From: Paludibacter sp.
GTDB taxonomy: Bacteria; Bacteroidota; Bacteroidia; Bacteroidales; Paludibacteraceae
Assembly (NCBI GenBank): GCA_031284665.1
Contig: JAITXR010000305.1
Span: 1 to 12,365, forward strand
Reading direction: 5' to 3'
Length of the DNA stretch: 12,365 bases
Both the position numbers and the translations under genes were made by a program. The notes beneath the pieces are model-generated. The model was given only the letters and a program-made list of their open reading frames with translations, ran no database searches and was not told the DNA's origin. Positions 5,945-12,365 of the stretch are shown here, piece by piece; position 1 is the first letter of the stretch, and each line of letters begins with the position of its first letter.

Positions 5945-8900
5945 TTAGTCTTGCGTTACTTCAATTGTTGCGGCTTTGCTGCGTGCTTGCGCTTCGGGGT
6001 CGTACATTGCTTGGCAGCGGATGGCGGGCAATGTATAGTTGCCGATGTATGTTGCTTGCAGGCGAACGCTAAATACAATTTTTGAGCCGCGATTCAAATC
6101 AAAATAGGTCAAAACTCTATCGTCGCGAATATCGCAATATGTGCTGCCAATAGAGCCTTGTAACTCCGCCGGTGCAATTTCCCAACCTGCCGGAATAATT
6201 TGCGTCAATGCAAGATTGGCATAATTATTCACCGTACTTGTATTAGTAATTTGTATAACAGACACAAAATCAGTGCCTTGCGTGAGTTTGTCGATTTTCA
6301 GAGCATTGCCGTTCAAATCACGATACGAGATTTCCAATTGTAGATTATTGGCGATTGCTGGCAAAGTGTCGATAATCGGAACGCTTTTGCTAACGAGCGA
6401 TACATACAAAATCCCTTTGCTTTTATTTGTCAGTGATATTTTTCCGCTTGTTGGTGTTTTGGGTAATTCGGTCTGTACCACAGTTTTAGGCGAAGTAACG
6501 GCTTTTTGAGATTTCTCATTTATTGACCAATCATACACAATTTCCCCTGCCGATTTTTCAGCCAAAGCCGACATTGCCATTAGCGAATAAGCGGTGGATT
6601 GCGTGCAAAAATATTTCTCGGCTGTCAGTTGCTGCGAAATATGCTGCGCCTGCTTAAATGCTGCGTCAATACGATTGAGCAAAATCAAAGTTTGCAAAAT
6701 CATCGATTCGTCGCGCAAATTATCGCCGTAAGTAATTGAATTTGAATACTTGGCAACAGTAGTCGCTTGATTAAAAATCAACTCTTCGGCTACTTTTGTT
6801 TTTCCGTCGATAGCGTAAGCCGCCGCCAACATCCAACGAGTTTGCAATGTGAGCGTTTTTCGTTCTTTGAGGCGATTCATAGCCCCAAGTTCGCTTGCTC
6901 CGGCTAATGCCAAAGTGTAAAGTCGATATGCTTGTGTGTATTCGGAACTCTCAGTGTAATAATTGTTTGCGGTATTTGCCTTCCAATTTCGCGCCTCGCG
7001 TTGCTGGTATGTTTTCCAGCGATTTATCACAGCCTCGTTAATAGTGTAAGATTTGGCTTTTGCCTCAATCAGGAAATGCCCTACATAATTTGTAATCCAC
7101 TCCGAAGGCTCGCTCGAATTATCCCAATACAAAAATCCACCATTGGCTGCCTGCCTTGAATAAAGTTTGTTAATTGCCTGTAAAACATTGGTTTTGACAT
7201 TAACATTCTCCTGCGAAGTTAAAGTTTTGAATTTTGCAAAATACAACATTGGCAAAGCGCGCGAAGTTACTTGCTCGGAGCAGTAATGTTCGTAGTTGTA
7301 GAGGAAATCCATACGGCGACTAATGTCCACATTCGGGATGCGCGCCGTTTCGAGCATAAGCCAATTTTCGGGTTGCTTTTCGTATAATTGATATGCAAAT
7401 TCGGCAGTTTCGCCGGATTGTAAAATTTTATTTTCGCTAATTACAACAGCGGGATTAGGATTTCGCACATCAATTTCAAGATTTTCGGTAGCAGTTTTTC
7501 CGTTGCCTTGTGCGGTAATCGATAATTTTTCAATTCCCGTTTTTGCGCTTGTTTTTATTTTGAAATAAACAATTTTGTCGCCCGGAGTGCTGAAAGTTAT
7601 CGATTTACTTTTATCAATCACTTGTGTCAAACCATTTTCGGCTTTCACGCTTACAGTTACATTTTTTACGTCATTTTCCATAGCAAAAATATTGACCGGC
7701 AACAGTATTTCTTCGTTCACACTCAACACGCGCGGCAACGACGATAAAATCATAAGCGGCGAACGGACAATAACGGTTTTTTCGGCATTACCAAAAGCGT
7801 TGTCCTGCCCTGCAACTACCATAACACGCACAGAGCCAATATATTGCGGAAGTCGAATTTTGTGTATATTGCTTTTTCCGCTGCTCAATGTAAATGGTCC
7901 TAAAAATTTAACTACCGGATTAAAACGATTTGCTTTTTTTCCATTTTGATTCAGTTCTTCGTCGCCACCAACTTTGAGCATTGAGCCAAACTGCCCTGCA
8001 AATGCGCCTATCACATTATCGAAAATATCCCAAGTGCGTATTCCCAAAAATTCGCGGGCAAAAAATTCATTTGCAGCATTTGGCGTTTTGAAGTTTGTGA
8101 GGTCGAGCAGTCCGTCGTCCACTATTGCCAAAGTGTAAGTCATTGCACGCCTGTTCTTTTCGCTTACGTTTATCGAAAATTCTGTTTGCGGGCGGACAAC
8201 TTCGGGAACAGCGATTTGCGGCTCAAGTTTTGAATTTTTATCGCTTACCATCATTGGTTTAACGCCGTACATACGGATTGGCAATTCGTTAATTGTCTGA
8301 TTATAAGGCTGTAAAAGCGAAATATGAATATAGCAATTCGGCATCATTTCGCTTGTAATGGGGAAACTGTATTTTGTTTCTTTTTTTGCCTCAATCGAAA
8401 TCCATTTTCGGCTCAAAACTTGCGAACTGTTTTCCATAGCAATTAATGCGCTACCGCCTGCGGATGCAGGAATTGTAACCACTGCCAAATCGCCCACTTG
8501 ATACTCACTTTTGTCGAGCGAAAAACTTAACATACGGACATCATCAGGGTTGTCGTTGTTGGCGTGGCTATCGTTTCCATCGTAGTCAATCCACACAATT
8601 GAGCCGGTTGCGTGTCCACTTTCGCGGTCAACCACATAGACCAAATAACGCCCCCACTCAGGATATGCCAATTTGTAACTGAAACTTCCTTTGCCGTTCA
8701 CAGTTTTCACAAAGCCCTGAGCAATAGGTTTATACGATTGCGAATTTATATATCTCGATACATCTTCATCGCCGTTCCACCACCAACTCCACTCTATTTT
8801 GTAAATTTTATATTCCACATTGCTGCGATTTACCGGCTTGCCGTCGGGCGAAAGTGTTACAATATTAAATGTATGATTTGTGCCTGTTTTGATATATTCA

Positions 8901-11458
8901 TCGTCGGAAATGTTGGTTTTCAGCCCTACATAACTTTCGAAAGGCGAAAACGGAATGGTTTGCGACAGAATACTTGCATCTCCGCCATCCTCAAATACCC
9001 GTGTAACAATGGTGGCATTGAGCATTCCGGGAGCATTGTCGGCAGCAGGAATATTAAACACAACATTCGCTGTGCCGTCGGATTTGGTTTGTCCTTTGGC
9101 AATTTCGCTTGTGGCAGTTGTGAAATTGCTTGTGGGCGAATTGAAAATAAAATCTTTGTAACCATTAAACTGAGTTTTAATTTTGTTTAATGTCATTTCG
9201 ATTGTAAATTTCATATCGTGGGCTTTTGCACCTGTAAGCCACGCCGAATTAAGTGTTGCATTCAAGATTTTTTCGTTGGCGTCAATTCTATTTGTGCCTA
9301 AATCGAGATTGATTTTCAGGCGATTAGGTTTGACAGTTTCGACCCGCAACGATTTATGAAAAGTAGCACCACCAACTTTGATGTATGCGTTCCAAATTCC
9401 TGTTCCGTCGTCAGCATTGGTAGGCAGATGGAAAACATAAAATCCGTTCACGCCGTGAGTTGACATTTGACTGCTGTAAAATTGCCCTTCGGCATTATAA
9501 ACTTCCAAATTTACAGGGTGATTTGCCGGTATTTTTTTCTCTGCATCGAGCAAAATAAACGACAAATGCAACGTGTCGCCCGGACGCCAAACGCCTCGCT
9601 CACCATAGATATAGCCTTTCAGTCCTTTGACTATCACTTTGCCGTCGATATCAAAATTGCTCAACGAATTTTCGTTTTCCGACACAAGTTTTAGATAAGT
9701 TTGCTGCGCACCCGATTTTGCCACTAACACAAACGCTTTGCCGCTTGCCTGAATTACCGCGAAACCGTCGCCATCGGTCGTGGCTTTGCCTATTTCGGTC
9801 AATTGATAGTTATAAATCGTAACTTCGGCGCCCGAAATTGCTTTTGTAGTGAGAATATCCGAAAGCGAAACCCAAATTTTATTGTCGGAATTTTGTTTGG
9901 CAATCACTCCAATATTTGTTGATAATAAATTGAACGACAGTATATTATCACTATTCATATAATAACTTTCGTGGCAGGGATTATCCCTTTCGCTCCACGA
10001 GTACTCGTACCAATCAAAGTCGGGATTATCGCTATAATAGGAATTTGGATTGTCCCAAAACGATTGTTCGCTTTCGCTAATCACGTTGTTATTCGCCAAT
10101 TTATCAGACCTTGATGTGGAAGTTTCACCAATGGCTTGGTCGTCGGCACATTCGGGATAGGTGGAATACTCCTTTTTAAAAGTCATTATAATTCGGTAAA
10201 TTGCGCCACTTTCACGGTTAAAAACATTCGATAAATCGAGCGAATAATTATGCCATTTATCATAATTTTTTTTCGGTGGATTTAGCAAAAGCGTTTGTTT
10301 ATAAACCAGCCGACCATATCGCTGTAAATTATTTGAGCCGTTGATTTCATTTTCTTGCAGGAAGGACAGAATATTTTTTTTGTAAATCTGAATTACTTTT
10401 ATATCCACCGCTCGGAGATTTACCGCTCTGAAAGGCACTATCAAATTTGTTGTATTTGGCAAAATATTTCCTTGATTGATAAGATTAATTGCCGGTTTCA
10501 AACTTTCGAGTTTTACTTCGACAGTATAATCTTCATTTAAAATTGTTCCTTCAATATTTTTTATTCCCGCGTGAACAGTTAAGTTAAAATTATGATAATT
10601 AAGTGGCTCAAAATAGACGGTAATTTTATTGTTTTCGATGCGAGTTGTAAATTTAGTGATATTATCAAATGAGATAAATCCTTTCAAATTTTGCTCGGCA
10701 AGCGGGTCTGAAAACACAATATCAATACTTGTTTCAGGCTCGCGATTGGCAGTTACCGACATTACCTTAAACAGCAACACCGACGGAATAATTGTATATT
10801 GACTTTTATCGCCTTTGATGCCAAAAACTGCCGATTTCACAGTGATTGTAAGTTGGAAATCGCTTTCTTGCCGCTCAATGCTGTCAATTTCGAAACGGAA
10901 ATTGCGTTCGTCGAGCATTTCCACTGTGGGTTGATATTTAACCCCTGAATAACCCGAAATTTCCATTGCCTGCTTTACTTGTTCGAGTGTAACAGACTGA
11001 TTAAATGATAATTGCCCTTCGAGGGTTACATTTTTTGAATTGGTAATTTTTAGTGGGAGTAGCAAAATATTATAATCCTGTTCTTCGACCATAAAATTAA
11101 AAGTGAAAGTTTTAAGGCGTTTCTCTACTTTGGGATTGACTTTGTCGAGCCGAAATTTAACCTCGTAAGTTGTACCTTTTTTTAACGCTCCTGCGTCGGG
11201 CACAAACTCAACTGTGCGGTCGTTTTTCCAAAAAGTTTTTCCTTTTATGGATGGCGAAAAGCGAAAAAGCCCTTTAACCTCCTCGTTACTGAAAGCAGCC
11301 GATGGCTCGGTAAGTTCCACAGTGATTGAGGCATCAGCCTTTTGAATGCCGCCCGAATATGCTGCAATGTAAGGAGCAAATTCTTCGACAGCAATTTTTT
11401 CGGTAGCGCAAGCCACAAATAACGCAGCAAGGACAAAGTAAAGAATGGATTTTTTCAT
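5945..11458 (-). CDS. Alpha-2-macroglobulin family lipoprotein (large, thioester-containing)
   Basis: The protein has 1837 residues, the normal size for the large Bacteroidetes macroglobulins. It begins MKKSILYFVLAALFVAC, a type II signal peptide with lipobox Cys17, so it is membrane-anchored in the envelope. Visible order: N-terminal macroglobulin-like beta domains (about 20-340), an acidic, aromatic-rich segment (about 430-505) with C437 and C495, the MG2 domain with GERGVWRPGDTL (about 605-710), further MG domains, a bait-region domain (about 975-1155) containing VDDGLLDLTNFKTP, the A2M domain (about 1180-1270), the alpha-helical thioester domain (about 1360-1645) with C1393-S-E-Q1396, and a C-terminal bMG domain (about 1685-1830) with C1775 and C1815. 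Family knowledge: proteases cut the bait region and become trapped through the Cys-Gln thioester, protecting the periplasm; here the thioester residues are intact. No SD sequence precedes the ATG. pbpC, a frequent partner, is not found downstream. Confidence 0.95.
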   Translation of the reverse strand: MKKSILYFVLAALFVACATEKIAVEEFAPYIAAYSGGIQKADASITVELTEPSAAFSNEEVKGLFRFSPSIKGKTFWKNDRTVEFVPDAGALKKGTTYEVKFRLDKVNPKVEKRLKTFTFNFMVEEQDYNILLLPLKITNSKNVTLEGQLSFNQSVTLEQVKQAMEISGYSGVKYQPTVEMLDERNFRFEIDSIERQESDFQLTITVKSAVFGIKGDKSQYTIIPSVLLFKVMSVTANREPETSIDIVFSDPLAEQNLKGFISFDNITKFTTRIENNKITVYFEPLNYHNFNLTVHAGIKNIEGTILNEDYTVEVKLESLKPAINLINQGNILPNTTNLIVPFRAVNLRAVDIKVIQIYKKNILSFLQENEINGSNNLQRYGRLVYKQTLLLNPPKKNYDKWHNYSLDLSNVFNRESGAIYRIIMTFKKEYSTYPECADDQAIGETSTSRSDKLANNNVISESEQSFWDNPNSYYSDNPDFDWYEYSWSERDNPCHESYYMNSDNILSFNLLSTNIGVIAKQNSDNKIWVSLSDILTTKAISGAEVTIYNYQLTEIGKATTDGDGFAVIQASGKAFVLVAKSGAQQTYLKLVSENENSLSNFDIDGKVIVKGLKGYIYGERGVWRPGDTLHLSFILLDAEKKIPANHPVNLEVYNAEGQFYSSQMSTHGVNGFYVFHLPTNADDGTGIWNAYIKVGGATFHKSLRVETVKPNRLKINLDLGTNRIDANEKILNATLNSAWLTGAKAHDMKFTIEMTLNKIKTQFNGYKDFIFNSPTSNFTTATSEIAKGQTKSDGTANVVFNIPAADNAPGMLNATIVTRVFEDGGDASILSQTIPFSPFESYVGLKTNISDDEYIKTGTNHTFNIVTLSPDGKPVNRSNVEYKIYKIEWSWWWNGDEDVSRYINSQSYKPIAQGFVKTVNGKGSFSYKLAYPEWGRYLVYVVDRESGHATGSIVWIDYDGNDSHANNDNPDDVRMLSFSLDKSEYQVGDLAVVTIPASAGGSALIAMENSSQVLSRKWISIEAKKETKYSFPITSEMMPNCYIHISLLQPYNQTINELPIRMYGVKPMMVSDKNSKLEPQIAVPEVVRPQTEFSINVSEKNRRAMTYTLAIVDDGLLDLTNFKTPNAANEFFAREFLGIRTWDIFDNVIGAFAGQFGSMLKVGGDEELNQNGKKANRFNPVVKFLGPFTLSSGKSNIHKIRLPQYIGSVRVMVVAGQDNAFGNAEKTVIVRSPLMILSSLPRVLSVNEEILLPVNIFAMENDVKNVTVSVKAENGLTQVIDKSKSITFSTPGDKIVYFKIKTSAKTGIEKLSITAQGNGKTATENLEIDVRNPNPAVVISENKILQSGETAEFAYQLYEKQPENWLMLETARIPNVDISRRMDFLYNYEHYCSEQVTSRALPMLYFAKFKTLTSQENVNVKTNVLQAINKLYSRQAANGGFLYWDNSSEPSEWITNYVGHFLIEAKAKSYTINEAVINRWKTYQQREARNWKANTANNYYTESSEYTQAYRLYTLALAGASELGAMNRLKERKTLTLQTRWMLAAAYAIDGKTKVAEELIFNQATTVAKYSNSITYGDNLRDESMILQTLILLNRIDAAFKQAQHISQQLTAEKYFCTQSTAYSLMAMSALAEKSAGEIVYDWSINEKSQKAVTSPKTVVQTELPKTPTSGKISLTNKSKGILYVSLVSKSVPIIDTLPAIANNLQLEISYRDLNGNALKIDKLTQGTDFVSVIQITNTSTVNNYANLALTQIIPAGWEIAPAELQGSIGSTYCDIRDDRVLTYFDLNRGSKIVFSVRLQATYIGNYTLPAIRCQAMYDPEAQARSKAATIEVTQD

Positions 11459-11477
11459 AAGAATAATTGGAGGTTAG

Positions 11478-11628
11478 AAGTTTATGGAAGATGGAAGATA
11501 GAAGATAGAAGTTATAGAAGTTGGAAAGTTTATAAAATTATCAAGTTGGAAGTTAAAGAAGTTATAAAGATAGAAGTTACAAAAGTTAGAAAGTTCATAA
11601 AGTTAGAAAAATAGAAATTAGAGAAGTT
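11478..11628. repeat. Degenerate 8-9 bp periodic repeat (AAGTTAGA) upstream of the macroglobulin gene
   Basis: AAGTT starts at 11478, 11509, 11518, 11526, 11543, 11550, 11559, 11574, 11583, 11591, 11600 and 11624. The spacings (31, 9, 8, 17, 7, 9, 15, 9, 8, 9, 24) are close to multiples of 8. The tract begins 20 bases before the macroglobulin ATG, so it would form most of that gene's leader or promoter region, with a pyrimidine-rich minus strand. Confidence 0.75.
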
Positions 11629-11676
11629 ACCTAATTAGTAGTTTTTTTCGCGCTTTCACGCCTTTGTCCTTTCGCG

Positions 11677-11703
11677 CATTTTACATTTTACATTTTACAT
11701 TTT
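11677..11703. repeat. Heptamer tandem repeat (CATTTTA)x4
   Basis: Three perfect units, cattttacattttacatttta, followed by a partial fourth (catttt). This is a third heptamer class, distinct from GATTAAT and GTACCGT. Confidence 0.85.
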
Positions 11704-11810
11704 CTCACCCACTCTTCACTTTTAACTTCTTTCAAATTAACTTGTTTTGCGTGATAAAATTACTAATAGATGTGTTATTTATTGTTAATTTATTGCGTCA
11801 CGTTATTTTC

Positions 11811-11887
11811 TTTGTCTGAGCTTTGATTTTAATATGATTTTTAAGATTACTATGATTAAGAAACGGATTAAACTTGTGCAGCCCGTC
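11811..11887 (+). repeat. Single arm of the TTTGTCTGAA...TAAGAAACGG...GCAGCCCGT element
   Basis: This 77-base arm aligns over its length with the reverse complement of about 12112-12185. An exact 22-base block (11845-11866, ending TAAGAAACGG) is repeated inverted at 12131-12152, and gcagcccgtcattgcg (11878-11893) is repeated inverted at 12189-12204. Confidence 0.8.
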
Positions 11888-11909
11888 ATTGCGAGGCACG
11901 AAGCAATCC
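11885..11909 (+). repeat. REP-like element GTCATTGCGAGGCACGAAGC
   Basis: The motif continues to AATCC at 11909. GTCATTGCGAG...GAAGCAATCC is a dispersed intergenic repeat known from many unrelated bacteria (from memory). Truncated copies here are at 953-963 and 5711-5717, and an inverted one at 12189-12199. Confidence 0.75.
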
Positions 11910-11922
11910 AGAAAGAAAGGCA

Positions 11923-11961
11923 CGCAGATGACGCAGATTAGATAGATTTTCGCAGATTTTC
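11923..11961. repeat. CGCAGAT(GA/TT) dispersed tandem word
   Basis: CGCAGATGA, CGCAGATTA and CGCAGATTTT occur in sequence, spaced 9 and then 19 bases apart. The motif is a common low-complexity intergenic word in environmental bacteria; no function is evident. Confidence 0.55.
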
Positions 11962-11965
11962 TTTT

Positions 11966-12000
11966 CATTAACCATTTATCACTAATCGTTAATCACTATT
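11966..12000. repeat. Heptamer tandem repeat x5, inverted orientation (GATTAAT class)
   Basis: The units read cattaac, catttat, cactaat, cgttaat, cactatt. The reverse complement closely matches the array at 863-890. Confidence 0.75.
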
Positions 12001-12005
12001 CTTTG

Positions 12006-12023
12006 TGTCTTCTTGCCTTTCTG
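12006..12023 (-). repeat. AAGAAGACA-family word, exact inverse of 1076-1093
   Basis: The 18 bases tgtcttcttgcctttctg are the exact reverse complement of 1076-1093, about 11 kb away. This confirms a dispersed repeat that occurs in either orientation. Confidence 0.7.
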
Positions 12024-12062
12024 CCGTTGTGTTCAAAAAATTTCTTTCTTTCTCTTTTTTCT

Positions 12063-12185
12063 TTTGTCTGAATCAGTATTTACAAGATTAAAAGATTTTC
12101 AGGATAAGAAACGGGCTGCACAAATTCAACCCGTTTCTTAATCATAGTAATCATTTAATCTTATTAAAATCACAGTTCAGACAAA
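12063..12185. repeat. 123-bp imperfect palindrome with TTTGTCTGAA termini
   Basis: The left end TTTGTCTGAA (12063-12072) and right end TTCAGACAAA (12176-12185) are exact inverses. The apex is a perfect 11-bp stem, taagaaacggg (12105-12115) with cccgtttctta (12130-12140), around a 14-base loop. Between ends and apex the arms match at roughly 70 percent by eye, each side carrying AAGATTAAA. No ORF lies inside. It resembles a palindromic REP/MITE-type element; no transposase is near. Confidence 0.8.
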
Positions 12186-12217
12186 AAGCGCAATGACGGG
12201 CTGCAGTTGTGTATCCC

Positions 12218-12245
12218 GCACCGTGCACCGTGTACTGTGTATCGT
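12218..12245. repeat. Heptamer tandem repeat (GTACCGT class) x4
   Basis: The units read gcaccgt, gcaccgt, gtactgt, gtatcgt. The class is the same as the array at 914-941. Confidence 0.75.
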
Positions 12246-12307
12246 TTCCATACTTTCAATTTTATACTTTTTGTGTAAAAATAGTATGTTTTTAAATAAA
12301 AAGTATT

Positions 12308-12315
12308 TATCTTTG
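12308..12315 (+). promoter_or_regulatory. Putative -7 promoter element reading out of the right edge
   Basis: TATCTTTG matches the Bacteroidetes -7 consensus TAnnTTTG in an AT-rich setting. No good -33 TTTG is seen at the usual spacing. A plus-strand gene probably starts just beyond base 12365. The ATG at 12331 opens only ATG-GGA-TGA and is not a gene start. Confidence 0.4.
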
Positions 12316-12365
12316 ACAAAAAAAATATTTATGGGATGATTTTCTAAACTTTCAAAATATTCAAA

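Larger units (their letters stand above)
11459..12365. other. 907-base gene-free, repeat-rich region
   Basis: I find no protein gene, tRNA or rRNA. The region is a near-continuous succession of repeats: an AAGTTAGA periodic tract, a CATTTTA heptamer array, single and paired arms of the TTTGTCTGAA element, a REP-like GTCATTGCGAG word, a GACGCAGAT tandem, a GATTAAT-class heptamer array, an AAGAAGACA-family word and a GTACCGT heptamer array. The last 100 bases are AT-rich and hold a probable promoter pointing right. Confidence 0.8.

Noticed and set aside
8612..9190. 192-residue plus-strand ORF opposite the macroglobulin gene
   Set aside because: It lies wholly antisense to a strongly supported coding frame and shows no recognisable domain; it is a frame shadow.
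11459..11760. Promoter for the macroglobulin gene
   Set aside because: Only a one-mismatch -7-like word (minus strand TTAATTTG near 11733-11740) with no -33 partner; too weak to report as a feature.
11459..12365. Hidden small gene or tRNA in the long right-hand spacer
   Set aside because: No open frame with plausible composition or start, and no tRNA-like cloverleaf; nearly all of it is accounted for by repeats.

Overview
The window looks like part of a genome from the phylum Bacteroidetes, probably Bacteroidales or a close relative. Three things point that way: protein families typical of that group (a GH3/GH78 glycan-degrading set and a very large lipoprotein of the alpha-2-macroglobulin family), start codons with no Shine-Dalgarno sequence, and TAnnTTTG-type -7 promoter elements. 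The window is not dense. Three protein genes are separated by long AT-rich spacers packed with several families of short repeats.

Layout. (1) Bases 1-762, plus strand: the 3' end of a GH3 beta-glycosidase gene. (2) 763-1279: a convergent spacer with heptamer tandem repeats, an inverted AGAAAGGCAAGAAGACA-type repeat and a perfect 16-bp-arm palindrome. (3) 1280-5554, minus strand: one 1424-residue ORF that joins three complete modules, a GH78 alpha-L-rhamnosidase, a BNR-repeat sialidase-like beta-propeller and a xylose-isomerase-like TIM barrel of the 'sugar phosphate isomerase/epimerase' type, behind a single signal peptide. (4) 5555-5944: a spacer with a likely promoter for that gene and a patchwork of repeats. 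(5) 5945-11458, minus strand: a complete 1837-residue alpha-2-macroglobulin lipoprotein with an intact CSEQ thioester motif. (6) 11459-12365: 907 bases with no gene but very rich in repeats. They include an 8-9 bp periodic tract just upstream of the macroglobulin gene, a 123-bp imperfect palindrome and related single arms, a REP-like GTCATTGCGAG element, and at the far right a probable promoter reading out of the window.

How the genes may work together. The GH3 enzyme and the GH78-propeller-TIM protein face each other and probably belong to the same plant-glycan or glycoside degradation locus: GH3 removes beta-linked glucose or xylose, GH78 removes alpha-L-rhamnose, and the other two modules act on the exposed sugars. 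No SusC/SusD pair or regulator lies in the window. The macroglobulin is a separate envelope-defence gene; its common partner pbpC does not follow it here.

The most notable feature is the three-module GH78-BNR-TIM fusion. The second is the dense set of short-period tandem repeats and modular palindromes, which fill every spacer and even overlap the stop codon of the GH3 gene.
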